NCBI RefSeq assembly: GCF_014642855.1
Contig: NZ_BMJB01000001.1
Span: 3,100,001-3,164,000 of the forward strand
Length of the DNA stretch: 64,000 nt
Direction of reading: 5' to 3'
Source: Edaphobacter acidisoli
Lineage (GTDB): Bacteria > Acidobacteriota > Terriglobia > Terriglobales > Acidobacteriaceae
Shown: positions 1-11,239 of the stretch, one piece after another
Layout of the letters: each line of letters starts with the position of its first letter
Numbering within the stretch: the first letter of the stretch is position 1
Notes under the pieces: generated by a model
What the model was told of the DNA's origin: nothing
Database searches by the model: none
The model's input: only the letters and a program-made list of their open reading frames with translations
Program-made: the position numbers and the translations under genes

Positions 1-2
1 TC

Positions 3-1205
3 TGTCTCGTTCTTTTCATTGTCCCGCTGGACCGCTGGCTGCGGCTCGATATTGGCCGCCGCTCTGCACAATGGACGGCATACCTGCTCTGTCTACAGGT
101 TCTGCTCAATATTCTCTTCGGGTACTTTGGTGGAATCTTCATGGGCGTCCGGCTCGCCCACCGCGGATCGCACTGGAACAACATCCAGAACCTGCTCTCC
201 ATCGTCGGCCTGCTCATCGGCGTTGTTCTGCATCTGCCTTTTCCTGTGCTCGCCGCTCTGCAACTCTTCTCCGTGCTCGCAGCGATGGTGGGTGTGCTGA
301 TCGACATCCGACGCACCTCTCCGGAGATATTCCCGACACTGAACTATTGGGACGGCTCCGCGGTGAAGGAGATACTGAAGCCCAGCGGATACTTCGGACT
401 CATCTCCATCTGCACATTCCTCACGTTTCAGGCTCCGCTCATCGTGATGCAGCGCTTCGTCGGCGCCGTGGCCGTCGCAGGCTTTCTGATTATGCGAACG
501 GTCTTCTCCATGTGCCGTCAGGTACTGGCCACGTTTACGACGTCGATGGGCTCGGAGATCACCATCCTCTTCGGACGTGGCGACTGGCGCGGAATCTCTC
601 GCCTGTACGACTACTCCGAGCGCTTCGTCTTCTTTCTGATTCCAGTCGTGAACACCGGCGCGCTTCTGCTCTCGCCCGTGCTGATCACCGTCTGGATGCA
701 CAAGAAAGCAGAGCTGTTCTCCGTTTATCCATACGTGCTCACCGCGGCCATCGCCATGGTCATCAGCCTCAAGGAGCACAAGTTTCAGTTTCAGTTCTCC
801 ACCAATACGCATATCGAGCTCGCCCGGCTGATGTTCTTCAGCTATCTGGCGATGATCGGAGTCTCGCTCATCACGGTGCGCTGGTTCGGAGTCGTGGGTT
901 TTCTCTGGACGTGGCTGGCAACCGAGGTCTTTCAAATGGCCAGCATCATTCGCTTGAACGTTCACCTGTTCGCGCACTATGAGAGGTTGAAGTTCACCTA
1001 TCTGCGCCGCCTGATCTCGACCTGCGTTGCAGCCCTGCTGGTCTCCTATGTTCTCCTGGAGCATATCTCAAACCGGCCAATGATGTTGCAGGTTGGGGTA
1101 TCTGTTGCGGGAGGCCTCGTTGTCGCAACATCCGCGTGGTTTCTCTTCCACGTCCATGAGGTCTTCAAGCGGGTACAGGGTATTTTTTCCAGCAAATTCG
1201 CCTGA
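3..1205 (+). CDS. Oligosaccharide flippase-like membrane protein, 5' truncated
   Basis: The reading frame is open from the first bases of the window, so the start lies upstream; an internal ATG at 141 is not a convincing start. About 400 residues are visible, dominated by hydrophobic segments separated by short basic loops, with a pattern of roughly ten or more membrane helices as in the polysaccharide export (MATE/Wzx-like) flippases. Such proteins move lipid-linked oligosaccharides across the inner membrane. A glycosyltransferase gene starts 35 bases downstream in the same direction, which fits an exopolysaccharide or O-antigen cluster extending to the left. No catalytic motif is expected. 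The family assignment is from overall character and context, not a diagnostic motif. Confidence 0.7.
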   Translation, partial: CLVLFIVPLDRWLRLDIGRRSAQWTAYLLCLQVLLNILFGYFGGIFMGVRLAHRGSHWNNIQNLLSIVGLLIGVVLHLPFPVLAALQLFSVLAAMVGVLIDIRRTSPEIFPTLNYWDGSAVKEILKPSGYFGLISICTFLTFQAPLIVMQRFVGAVAVAGFLIMRTVFSMCRQVLATFTTSMGSEITILFGRGDWRGISRLYDYSERFVFFLIPVVNTGALLLSPVLITVWMHKKAELFSVYPYVLTAAIAMVISLKEHKFQFQFSTNTHIELARLMFFSYLAMIGVSLITVRWFGVVGFLWTWLATEVFQMASIIRLNVHLFAHYERLKFTYLRRLISTCVAALLVSYVLLEHISNRPMMLQVGVSVAGGLVVATSAWFLFHVHEVFKRVQGIFSSKFA

Positions 1206-1240
1206 GTTTCACTGAGGGTTCGCGCAAGGAATTGCAAACG

Positions 1241-2380
1241 ATGCGAATGTATGTCTACACTCCGCAGTTTTACATCCGCCCGCGCAATACAGATTGGCTC
1301 TACAACCACCTGCTGCCTCGCGTCTCAGAGTTCAATTCTGGCCTGGACGTATACCTGCAGCAGTCCACCTTATGCACGCTCAAGGAAAATTTACGCAAGG
1401 CAGCCGAAATCACCAAAGGGCGCCTGCATCTCCCCCTGCCCAATGCTCTGATGAGCAAGCAGGACTCGATCTTCTCGCGCCGCGATGTCCTTCGCGCAAA
1501 GCCGGACTTCATCTACGGTCATAGCCCTTCCAACATTGACGATGTTCCGGTGGCCTTCAACTGCGGGCCAACCTACCCGGAGGTCCTGCGCGAACTGGGC
1601 GAGTCCGAGGCCTTTATCGCAAGAGATATACGCGTCAAGCAGCGGTGCGCCGCGCGTGCCACGCTCGTCGTGTCCCATTCGCATTCGAATCTGCATAATT
1701 TGATGACCTTGTTCCCGGAGCAGGCAGGCAAGATGCGCTGTCTGCCTTTCTTCCTCCCTCATCTCGAAGCTGTCCCGGAAGAAGCGGTTGCGGCAAAATT
1801 TACCTCGATCGACAGGATTCAATGCCTGTTTGTTGGCCGGGAGGCGCGCAGGAAGGCCTTGCCGGAGGTGCTTCGGGCGTTTCAGGAACTCTCTCAACGA
1901 TTCCCTTCGCGCCTGCGCCTGAAGATTATCACCAGCTTTGCCGATGGTGCCGTAGACGTACCCGCGCATCCAGACATCGAGCTGCTCGGCGAAACGCCCC
2001 GGGACGAGGTGCAGCGTCTGCTTCGGCAGAGCCATTTCCTGCTGGTGCCCAGCCATGTGGAGATGTACGGCTGGATCTATCTGGAGGCCATGGCGGCCGG
2101 CTGTATTCCAGTAGCGGCCTGCGGTCCCAACCAGAAGGAGATTCTTGCCGATGGCCAGGCCGGTCTGCCGACAGGCCCCGACCCGGCTCGCATCCGCGAG
2201 GCGCTGCTGCCCTATCTGCTGCATCCTGAAACACTGCTGCCGCTTGCCTTGTCGGCTGTAAGGCGGTGCAAAAACGAGTATCTCCCCGGGGTCATCGCCA
2301 AACGCTTTCAGGAGATAGGCGAGGAAACAATCTCACTGTTTCAGTCCACAGCCCGGACGAAAAGCTCGAAAGAAGCGTAG
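1241..2380 (+). CDS. Glycosyltransferase family 4 (GT-B fold)
   Basis: This 379-aa protein should transfer a sugar from a nucleotide donor onto a glycan acceptor. The C-terminal half carries the GT4 donor-binding signature: an E-x7-E motif (EMYGWIYLE) followed by AMAAGCIPVA and then GPNQKEIL. The upstream FVGREARRKALPEVLRAF segment is the typical start of the second Rossmann domain. A TTG at 1232 would extend the frame by three residues, but AAGGA at 1226-1230 lies 10 bases before ATG 1241 and only one base before the TTG, so ATG 1241 is preferred. The preceding flippase gene points to exopolysaccharide or LPS synthesis. The sugar and acceptor cannot be told from sequence. Confidence 0.85.
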   Translation: MRMYVYTPQFYIRPRNTDWLYNHLLPRVSEFNSGLDVYLQQSTLCTLKENLRKAAEITKGRLHLPLPNALMSKQDSIFSRRDVLRAKPDFIYGHSPSNIDDVPVAFNCGPTYPEVLRELGESEAFIARDIRVKQRCAARATLVVSHSHSNLHNLMTLFPEQAGKMRCLPFFLPHLEAVPEEAVAAKFTSIDRIQCLFVGREARRKALPEVLRAFQELSQRFPSRLRLKIITSFADGAVDVPAHPDIELLGETPRDEVQRLLRQSHFLLVPSHVEMYGWIYLEAMAAGCIPVAACGPNQKEILADGQAGLPTGPDPARIREALLPYLLHPETLLPLALSAVRRCKNEYLPGVIAKRFQEIGEETISLFQSTARTKSSKEA

Positions 2381-2869
2381 AGCTTGCAAGCTCACTTACA
2401 GTCGGAAATGCCTGTCTACATTTCCTCAGTTTCTCGGCGCCAGAGGAGAAGTACCTTACCTTCCTACATCTGGCCGACGGGTCGCTCAGCGAGGCGGAGC
2501 TGGCAGAGTGTTTCAGAAGACACGCTGTATTCTGTAAATGACTGAATCTGAACAACAATCGCGCACCCGGCCAGGCCGGAAAACGGCGCTCTGGAAGTCG
2601 CGTCACACGGCACCCTCAGCCGGACCGGAGTGCGTCCTTTTTGTTTCAGAAGCGTCAAATGATTGTGGTATCCTGTGGTCTGCTGGGGACGTGTGCCTTC
2701 GAATGCCCCGACCTATGTGTCGTCCGGGCTTGCCATCGCGGTCTCAACCGCACCTGACTCCCTGCCCAATACCGAACCACCCCAGGGGAAATTCCGCCTG
2801 AACGCCGCTGCGTGGCCAGTGGATTGCCCCGAAGTGATCGAAGTTCCCATTTGAGGAGAGCGCACAGCC
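2381..2869. other. Intergenic region upstream of rpoD
   Basis: This 489-bp gap holds only short frames without recognisable products (for example 2266-2541 and 2538-2801 on the plus strand). It presumably holds the rpoD promoter and leader. I see no convincing TTGACA/TATAAT pair and no terminator for the glycosyltransferase gene. Confidence 0.5.
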
Positions 2870-4576
<1,707 letters not shown>

Positions 4577-4605
4577 GCGAACTCCCGATAACAGATTCAA
4601 CCCAG

Positions 4606-4637
4606 AAGAGGCCCTCATTGTAGCGAGGGCCTCTTTG
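4606..4637 (+). terminator. Rho-independent terminator after rpoD
   Basis: A perfect 11-bp stem (4606-4616 with 4625-4635) encloses an 8-base loop and is followed by TTTG. It starts 30 bases after the rpoD stop and would end that transcript. Confidence 0.85.
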
Positions 4638-4726
4638 CTGTAGTCTTCCGCTGCCGCCATGGTTAGCGTCTCTTTGGAACCATCGACGGCAAGCCCGCGT
4701 ATTGGTTTTCAGCCAGGAGATGCCTG

Positions 4727-5158
4727 ATGATGCCGTTTGAAACTGCGCCCTACACCAACAACATGACCCCGGAGCAGCGCGATTGGTTCTATGCCGAGTA
4801 CAGCCGCGCCCGGAGAGATGAAGCGATCGGCGTCATCTTCGCGCTCTTCCTTGGCGCCTTCGGTGCCCATCACTTCTATCTGCGCCGCACAGCCCTCGGC
4901 ATTTTGTATTTTGCATTTTTCTGGACCGGCATCACTGCACTTATCAGCTTCGTCGAGTGTTTCTTCATGCCGGGCCGCGTCCGCGATTACAACGCCGAGC
5001 AGGCTGCCCGCATTGCCAACCACATTCTCGGCACATCGCTGTCAACCAACTACTGTGCCGCCTGTGGAGTATCCAAAAGCCTCACCGCAATCTTCTGCCC
5101 ACACTGTGGAGCACCCGGCACTACCCCAGCTCCGATTCATCCGCAGACTTCGCTCTAA
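4727..5158 (+). CDS. TM2 domain protein with C-terminal zinc ribbon
   Basis: This 143-aa small membrane protein has a TM2 core. A charged amphipathic stretch (YSRARRDEAIGVI) is followed by two hydrophobic segments (about 38-55 and 60-85) joined by the family-typical GAFGAHHFYLRR turn. The C-terminal part has two CxxC pairs (CAACG and CPHCG), a zinc-ribbon-like module. TM2 proteins are widespread but their bacterial function is not established. AGGAGA at 4715-4720 fits either ATG 4727 or 4730. The gene stands alone between the rpoD terminator and a glycosyltransferase-like gene. Confidence 0.8.
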   Translation: MMPFETAPYTNNMTPEQRDWFYAEYSRARRDEAIGVIFALFLGAFGAHHFYLRRTALGILYFAFFWTGITALISFVECFFMPGRVRDYNAEQAARIANHILGTSLSTNYCAACGVSKSLTAIFCPHCGAPGTTPAPIHPQTSL

Positions 5159-5346
5159 GCCGAATTCAGCACTGAAGATGCCGTCGTTGCAGACGAGCGT
5201 GTGAGGCCTTGGCTGCGCATGTCCAGGGCGCATGCAAAAACATCCCACCGCATCCCGAGTGGGAGAGATGTTGTGTCTGCTGTCTCCCGTTACAACATCT
5301 GTACGCCGTTCTCCGAAGAACTTGGCCGAATCTGCTTCTTTCTGGA

Positions 5347-7263
5347 ATGATGAAGAAGCCATCCCCGGAGAGACGACTACTCGTGCAAATCCAAGGCGAA
5401 CAGCCCATCACCGCTTCAAGCAGCCAGGAGAGCCCTCTTCAGCGCGGATTACGACGCTTCTGGCCAATCTACTGTCTTCTCGCCGCCCTCGCTACACTCG
5501 GCTACGCATTCTGGGATAAGTACCAGATCGACGGCGACGCCGTTGCGTATATGGATATAGGCGACCTGATCCGTGCCCACCATTGGGCAGGCGTCATCAA
5601 CGGATACTGGAATCCGCTGTATCCGGCATGTCTTGCGCTTGGCCACACACTCTTTCACGCAACACGTTATACCGAGCTTCATGCCTACTACATGGTGAAC
5701 TTCGGCATCTTCCTTCTGGAGATGCTCGCGATCGTAGCCTTCACGGATTCTCTTGTTCACCTGCGCGACATTCGTGAGATGGCCGACACGGTACAACAGA
5801 GGGCGCAACCTCTCCTGGACCGCTACGCGCTTCGATATCTTGGCATCGCTATGCTCGTCATCGCCTCACAGCGCGAGTTGAGCCTGGGCAAGGTACGTCC
5901 GGATGCGCTTCTCCAGGCATGTCTTCTGTTTGGCATGGCTGCATTGCTTCGTTATTTTGCAACGGCCCATCTTCGATACGCTGCGCTGATGGGAGTCGCG
6001 CTCGGCTTCGCGTATCTGGCAAAGTCGTTTGCCTTCGCCTTCACGATCCTCTGCGCCCTCACGTTGATTGCATTCTGTCTGATATGGCTTAAGCATCGAC
6101 CGGCCCGCACTGTGACGGCGGCAGCCCTGGCCTTCGCATGTTTTGCAGTGGTCGCAGGCCCATACATCGCGGCCCTTTCCCATAGCAGAGGACGCCTCGA
6201 TTTCGGCGACTCCGGCACACTCAACTATGCCTGGTATGTGGGCGGAACCAAGAAGATGCACCTTCAGCGCGACGAGACTGCATTCGATGGCTCCGCTGAA
6301 GTCCATCTCAAGCATCCGGAAAAGGAGCTTCTGCAATCGCCCGAAGTTCTAAGCTACAAACTGCTTCCGTATGGCACCTATCCTGACTGGTTCGACACCA
6401 GTTTCTGGAATGAACAGGTCAAGACGCACTTCAGCCCACGCGGCGAAATCCGCGCCAGTTCCAGGGACCTCGTCCTCGTCGCCCGCTATCTGGTCAATCA
6501 TCCAGAGTCGTGGCTTCTGCTCATTGTTCTCCTGCTGGCAGGCGCGCGCTTCGAACTCGGATGGAGACCCGGGTGCAACGCCTTCTGGATGACGCCTGTT
6601 TTTCTCGGCATCCTTGTCTTCTTCATCTATGGTCTGGTGAACGTCGAGGAGCGCTACGTGACCGTAGCCTTTCTCGCCATTATGCTTGCGCTCTTCGCCT
6701 CGCTTCGCGCTTCGTCGCGCAGAGAGACGGGCACGGTTCTGGTTGCCACTTCACTCGTATTCCTGCTGGCGCTGCTGGCAGTCGGCGAATCGACCCGAGT
6801 GATTGCAGAGTTGCGCCGGGACCTGAACGTCGCAGGCTCGCCGGGCGGTTGGTACGACCCGGACACCTTCGAGGCCGCGCATGCGTTGAATGCGATGGGC
6901 GTTGGTCCAGGCGATGCCATCGCCTGCATCGGGACCCGGGCCTGCCTGTACGATCACTACTGGGCAAGGCTCACCGGCGTTCGCATCCTGACCGAGATTT
7001 ATCTGCCCGAAGCTCCGCTCTATCCGTACTGGGCCGCGATGCCGAACCGCGAACTTGCGATCGACACCGTGCGCGCGCAGGGGGCGAAGGTACTGGTCGG
7101 CTACTTCAGCCCAGGGCTGATGACTGGCGCAACGCCTCTGACCGCAGGCTGGCGCGAGTTGGGCGAGTCGCACTTCTATGCGCTTCCGTTGAACCTGCCG
7201 CCAGATGCTTCTCCAAGCCAGCTACCGCCCGAGCGAAGCGGGATCGATGATGCTACAAAATAA
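5347..7263 (+). CDS. GT-C/ArnT-like multi-spanning membrane protein (putative glycosyltransferase 39-like)
   Basis: This 638-aa integral membrane protein has an N-terminal cytoplasmic tail, a first helix, and then an acidic loop (DKYQIDGDAVAYMDIGD) followed by WNPLYPACLALGH. An acidic residue pair in the first long periplasmic loop and many helices before a C-terminal soluble domain are the general plan of GT-C enzymes, which use polyprenyl-phosphate sugars. The downstream GT2 gene resembles the polyprenyl-phosphate mannose/glucose synthases that make such donors, so the pair could act in sequence. The frame extends upstream to 5209, but ATG 5347 (or 5350) sits just before a sensible N-terminus. 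The exact reaction is unknown. Confidence 0.6.
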   Translation: MMKKPSPERRLLVQIQGEQPITASSSQESPLQRGLRRFWPIYCLLAALATLGYAFWDKYQIDGDAVAYMDIGDLIRAHHWAGVINGYWNPLYPACLALGHTLFHATRYTELHAYYMVNFGIFLLEMLAIVAFTDSLVHLRDIREMADTVQQRAQPLLDRYALRYLGIAMLVIASQRELSLGKVRPDALLQACLLFGMAALLRYFATAHLRYAALMGVALGFAYLAKSFAFAFTILCALTLIAFCLIWLKHRPARTVTAAALAFACFAVVAGPYIAALSHSRGRLDFGDSGTLNYAWYVGGTKKMHLQRDETAFDGSAEVHLKHPEKELLQSPEVLSYKLLPYGTYPDWFDTSFWNEQVKTHFSPRGEIRASSRDLVLVARYLVNHPESWLLLIVLLLAGARFELGWRPGCNAFWMTPVFLGILVFFIYGLVNVEERYVTVAFLAIMLALFASLRASSRRETGTVLVATSLVFLLALLAVGESTRVIAELRRDLNVAGSPGGWYDPDTFEAAHALNAMGVGPGDAIACIGTRACLYDHYWARLTGVRILTEIYLPEAPLYPYWAAMPNRELAIDTVRAQGAKVLVGYFSPGLMTGATPLTAGWRELGESHFYALPLNLPPDASPSQLPPERSGIDDATK

Positions 7264-7282
7264 CTCTGGTACGATTCAGCCA

Positions 7283-8434
7283 ATGAGCGAGCTTACCGTT
7301 ACGATTCTCATGCCTTGTCTGAACGAGGCTGAAACCCTTGCCTTCTGCGTTCGACAAGCTGTCGCCGCTCTGCGTGATAACAACGTCTCTGGCGAAGTGC
7401 TTGTGGCCGACAACGGAAGCACCGATGGCTCTCAGCAGATTGCTGTTGCGGAGGGAGCGCGTGTTGTTCCCGTTGCCATTCGCGGCTACGGAGCAGCACT
7501 TATAGCGGGCATTGAGGATGCACGTGGCAAGTATGTCCTGATGGCCGACGCTGATGCAAGCTACGACTTCGGCCACCTGCCACGCTTTCTGGCCAAACTC
7601 GAAGAAGGAAACGATCTCGTGATGGGGAACCGTTTCAGCGGCGAGATTAAACCAGGGGCTATGCCTCCATTGCATCGCTATCTGGGCAATCCGGTACTCA
7701 GCTTCATCGGACGCCTCTTCTTCGGTGTACCTGTCCGCGATTTTCACTGTGGTATCCGAGCCATGCGTCGTGATGCCATTCGTAGCCTCAATCTCAAGAC
7801 GACGGGGATGGAGTTCGCCAGTGAAATGGTCGTTCGTTCCAGTCTCTCCGGACTCCGCATTGCAGAGGTGCCGACCACCCTCTCACCAGATGGCCGCTCA
7901 CGCCCGCCCCATCTGCGCACCTGGCGCGACGGATGGCGTCATCTGCGCTTTCTCCTTCTTTTCAGTCCACGCTGGCTCTTCTTCTATCCCGGCGTGATTA
8001 CATTCTTTGTGGGTCTGTTGATCTCGCTCTGGCTCATCGCGGGGCCAAGGACCGTTGGGCATTGGACGTTCGATGTCGATACGCTCACCTACGCGCTTGG
8101 GTTGGTCCTGATCGGAGCGCACATCTCGGTCTTTGCCGTCAGCGCAAAGGTCTTCGGCACAAAGGAGGGTTTCCTCCGCCCCAATCCTCAATTCGAGCGC
8201 GTCTTCCAATACATCAACCTCGAGGTTGGATTGCTCTTCGGCTGCGCCCTGCTGCTTGTGGGGTTGGCAACACTCGGCTACGCCATCTCGATCTGGCACG
8301 CAGCGGACTTCGGCAATCTCTCGGCGCAACGGATGTTGCGCCTCACGCTGCCTTCAGCCACCTGCCTGATGCTTGGCATTGAAGCCATCTTTGGTAGCTT
8401 CTTTCTCAGTCTTCTCGGGATGAATCGACGCTGA
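7283..8434 (+). CDS. Glycosyltransferase family 2, DPM1/DpgS-like, membrane anchored
   Basis: The 383-aa product begins with the GT2 fold signature TVTILMPCLNEAETL, followed by ADNGSTDGS and the metal-binding DxD in LMADADASYD near residue 88. An HCGIRAMRRDA segment is typical of dolichol/undecaprenyl-phosphate sugar synthases. The C-terminal third (from about 230) has several hydrophobic helices, starting PRWLFFYPGVITFFVGL. It probably transfers a hexose from a nucleotide sugar to undecaprenyl phosphate at the inner membrane. An upstream ATG pair at 7247/7250 overlaps the previous gene and has a GCGGGA-like site. I prefer 7283 because the conserved fold begins immediately after it. Confidence 0.85.
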   Translation: MSELTVTILMPCLNEAETLAFCVRQAVAALRDNNVSGEVLVADNGSTDGSQQIAVAEGARVVPVAIRGYGAALIAGIEDARGKYVLMADADASYDFGHLPRFLAKLEEGNDLVMGNRFSGEIKPGAMPPLHRYLGNPVLSFIGRLFFGVPVRDFHCGIRAMRRDAIRSLNLKTTGMEFASEMVVRSSLSGLRIAEVPTTLSPDGRSRPPHLRTWRDGWRHLRFLLLFSPRWLFFYPGVITFFVGLLISLWLIAGPRTVGHWTFDVDTLTYALGLVLIGAHISVFAVSAKVFGTKEGFLRPNPQFERVFQYINLEVGLLFGCALLLVGLATLGYAISIWHAADFGNLSAQRMLRLTLPSATCLMLGIEAIFGSFFLSLLGMNRR

Positions 8435-8471
8435 CCCGGCTTTGCGCCGGGCCGCATATGCTCGCGCACGG

Positions 8472-9404
8472 TTACATATTCGTATGGCCCGCACGCATCT
8501 CTTCGTTGAACGCCGGCTTAATGAATGCAAGCTGCGCGGCCACTTCAGCTTCATACTGCGCCTGGCGACCCATCAGTGCAGCGGTTGGTGTAGCGTACTC
8601 CCCGTCCGCAGACAGTTGAATCAGGCCTTCCTTCGCCAGCGAATCTGCAGCTTTCTTCAGCTCGGCAACGGTCGTGTTCACGTACTGAGCCTCGCGAGGG
8701 TCCAGCAGCCACACCTGCTGTCCTTCACCCAGCACGCCTGAAAGCCAGAAGACCCGGCCTGCAACATAGTCGCGGCGCTGCTGTTCATTCGTGTCGTTGA
8801 AGTTGAACTGCTTCTTCCACGAGCTGAAGTAGCGCGTCGTCACCGGCACGGGCTGGCGATTGCCGCTCTTCACAAGCTCAAGCTGCCCCTGGTCCATCGT
8901 CTTGCGCACGGCGTTGTAGATAAAGCTCTCGGCAAACGGCTGCTCCGGTGCCTTGATGATCTCGGCGAAAGTCAGCGTCATCGAAGCCGACACCTTCGCA
9001 TGCAGCACCGCAGGCTGGCCGTCTTCCAGCCACACTTCGCCATGCACCAGGTATGTGTCCGCTCCCGATGTGGACGTGTGGAACGGCCACGCGAAGTTGC
9101 TGAACCGCAGTGGAAGTCCGTGCAGCGTAAAGAAGCAGTCTGGGCGCGGGTTCTGGAGCCGCTTCGTCGATTCAGCCAGATACTGTGCCACCTCAGCCTT
9201 CAGGTCGGCGCGGTCGAGATCAAACTTCTCGCTCAGCTCCAGCGTCTCGGTCTTGGCCGGATTGCTGGCCAATCCCAGCGTGAAGCGCGTCGTCGGGTTG
9301 CCAGAGAAGTCTGTGCCTGCCTCGCTCGAAATCACCTGCAATCCAGCGGACTTTGCCGCCGCTTCCACCTGTGCAGCCAATGCTGTCTGGGCTCCCATCG
9401 TCAT
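8472..9404 (-). CDS. Conserved hypothetical protein, 310 aa
   Basis: I do not recognise this family. The product is soluble-looking: no signal peptide and no membrane segment. It has a mixed alpha/beta pattern in the first 200 residues and a helical C-terminal part (VNTTVAELKKAADSLAKEGLI) that could be a small winged-helix-like or coiled segment. Two in-frame ATGs, 9404 and 9398, are possible starts. It is convergent with the GT2 gene and has no operon partner. Its length, codon use and lack of stop codons mark it as a real gene. Confidence 0.7.
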   Translation of the reverse strand: MTMGAQTALAAQVEAAAKSAGLQVISSEAGTDFSGNPTTRFTLGLASNPAKTETLELSEKFDLDRADLKAEVAQYLAESTKRLQNPRPDCFFTLHGLPLRFSNFAWPFHTSTSGADTYLVHGEVWLEDGQPAVLHAKVSASMTLTFAEIIKAPEQPFAESFIYNAVRKTMDQGQLELVKSGNRQPVPVTTRYFSSWKKQFNFNDTNEQQRRDYVAGRVFWLSGVLGEGQQVWLLDPREAQYVNTTVAELKKAADSLAKEGLIQLSADGEYATPTAALMGRQAQYEAEVAAQLAFIKPAFNEEMRAGHTNM

Positions 9405-9491
9405 CTATACCTGTTGTCCTCTTAAAATTTTCGCTTTCTTCTATTTTACGACCATTTCGCCCAGGAAAGGCCCAATACAATCTGGTCGATC

Positions 9492-9570
9492 GACCACGGA
9501 TCTCGCGGAGGAACACGGCTTCTCAAGCCGAAAGAACTCAAATCCGTATCCCTCCGTGAAATCCGTGGTC
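9492..9570. repeat. Intergenic inverted repeat (ccacggat family), copy 1
   Basis: The 10-base arm gaccacggat (9492-9501) is the exact inverse of atccgtggtc (9561-9570), with related ccgtgaaatccgt and acacggct words between. A second element with the same outer arm lies at 11240-11333. Such elements look like non-autonomous dispersed repeats. Confidence 0.6.
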
Positions 9571-9598
9571 AGCTTTTATCGGTGTTGAGTTCCCCCGC

Positions 9599-11188
9599 CT
9601 ACTGCGTCGTCCCCGACAGGAACACCTGCTGCGACTGCCCCGCAATCACGCGATACAGCGCAAACTGCCGCGAATTCTGCTCCTTCAGTTCAAACAGCAA
9701 GCTCGCGCGATTGCTCGCATCCGCATCCACCACATCGACGAACTGCATCTCCGGAGTGCGATCCAGATGCATCGCATCCGTCACGTTCGTCATCACCGGC
9801 TTCAGCTCACCCATCTCATCCGTCTGGGCCACCACGGTTACATAATGCAGCGACGCGCCCGTTCCATCCGTGCGTGCCGTGTAGACATAGGTCGGGTCAG
9901 CGCCATAGCTCAGCTCGTAGCCGTTCAGCTCCTCGTCCATCAAAGCCTCAGGTGGCGCGGCTACAGCGTTCGCAACCCTCCGCCGCGTCCTGCTCGATGC
10001 AGGCAGCTTCTTCGTCGTGTCTTTTATGGCAGCCGGTTCATTCGCCTTCTCATATGCCGTCAGCTTCGCATGCGCAATCGTCTCAATCTTCGTCAGAATC
10101 GCCGTCCGCTCTGCTGCATCCTCCCACTTCCGCGTGAACACATGCGTATCGCGGTTCACCGCATCGGAGACAGCCACCATCTGGTGCATCTCCTTCGGCA
10201 TTCCCACCAGCTTCGGCAGGTCCTGCCCAGTCGTCGTCCCCGCAGGCTTGCCCGGACGCAGGCGCGGACGGTTCGGATCGCTATTCAGCGAAGCATCCAT
10301 TCCAGGCGCGTCCGACTGCGCCTCCATCGCGGCCCGCCTCGCCTCCTCCGGCGTTCGCCGCTTCAGCGTAGGCCGGTTCGGATCGCTCTCCGGCGAGCTC
10401 CCCGCCGTCGAAGTCTCCGGCGGAGAAGCAGGCGAGGCCGAGGCAGTTGTCGGGCTGGTCGAAGTAGAACCGCTCGAAGAAGTAGAAGAAGTCGTCGTCG
10501 AAGAACCCGAAGATCCCGAGCCGCTATTACCCCCGCCCTCATTCGCTGGCCGCTTCAGAACCGGCCTGTCAGGATCATCCGCCGGATTGTTCTCACCAGC
10601 AGGCACCGGAGCCGCCGCCGCCGTGCTCGCAGCAGAAGCCGTGTTCGCCGAAGCGCTCGCCGCAGGCGCCGGGTCCGTGCTCTCCGAGCCAGCCCGCCGT
10701 ATCAGGACCGGAATGCTAGGGTCTGCCGTATCCTTCACACTCGACATAATCCCAGCGGTCCGCGCCGGACCCAGCCGCTTCGCAAACAGCGCCTTCGGCG
10801 GCGCCGGAGCCTTGAAGCTGCCATAGCCCATCCAGCCGTCTTCGTAGTCGCCATTAGCCGTCTGCAGGTGCCGCGCATACTCCAGCGTCACCGTCCCCTT
10901 GTCTGCGCCCGCATCTTTCAGCTCATAGATGTTCCCCGTATCCAGCGCAAACGGAACCGGCTGCGCCATATACACGCCCGCATCCTGAAACTCCCCATCG
11001 ATGAACAGCGCAATCGGAACCAGCCGGCTCGCCGTCGGCTTGGCCATGTCGCCGGTCCACTCATAGACGCCCACCGCGCGCACCACCTGCTGGGGCTTTT
11101 CGACCTTGTGCATCTGCGCCACGGCAGGCCCCGAGGCCAGCAGCACTCCGACAATCGCGCCTGCAATCCGCTCTCTCATCGCCGTCAC
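9599..11188 (-). CDS. Secreted protein with S/T-rich linker and four DPxxPxL motifs
   Basis: The 529-aa product has a cleavable signal peptide (about 1-25, ending GPAVAQ). A globular N-terminal domain follows (about 30-145), then a low-complexity linker very rich in Ser, Thr, Ala and Gly (about 165-265), and a C-terminal domain (about 320-529). Four copies of a short motif lie at about 156, 205, 269 and 304: DPSIPVLIR, DPDRPVLKR, DPNRPTLKR and DPNRPRLRP. Their function is unknown; they look like spaced linear motifs in a disordered region. The start could be residue 1 or the ATG for MRERI three codons later. Family not recognised. Confidence 0.75.
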   Translation of the reverse strand: MTAMRERIAGAIVGVLLASGPAVAQMHKVEKPQQVVRAVGVYEWTGDMAKPTASRLVPIALFIDGEFQDAGVYMAQPVPFALDTGNIYELKDAGADKGTVTLEYARHLQTANGDYEDGWMGYGSFKAPAPPKALFAKRLGPARTAGIMSSVKDTADPSIPVLIRRAGSESTDPAPAASASANTASAASTAAAAPVPAGENNPADDPDRPVLKRPANEGGGNSGSGSSGSSTTTSSTSSSGSTSTSPTTASASPASPPETSTAGSSPESDPNRPTLKRRTPEEARRAAMEAQSDAPGMDASLNSDPNRPRLRPGKPAGTTTGQDLPKLVGMPKEMHQMVAVSDAVNRDTHVFTRKWEDAAERTAILTKIETIAHAKLTAYEKANEPAAIKDTTKKLPASSRTRRRVANAVAAPPEALMDEELNGYELSYGADPTYVYTARTDGTGASLHYVTVVAQTDEMGELKPVMTNVTDAMHLDRTPEMQFVDVVDADASNRASLLFELKEQNSRQFALYRVIAGQSQQVFLSGTTQ

Positions 11189-11239
11189 CAGATTAGACGA
11201 TATCCCCCCTCCAACGTCCCACGCACCGGCGAAAAGAAC

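Noticed and set aside
2266-2541. 91-codon frame overlapping the end of the GT4 gene
   Set aside because: Starts inside the glycosyltransferase, no ribosome site, no recognisable product.
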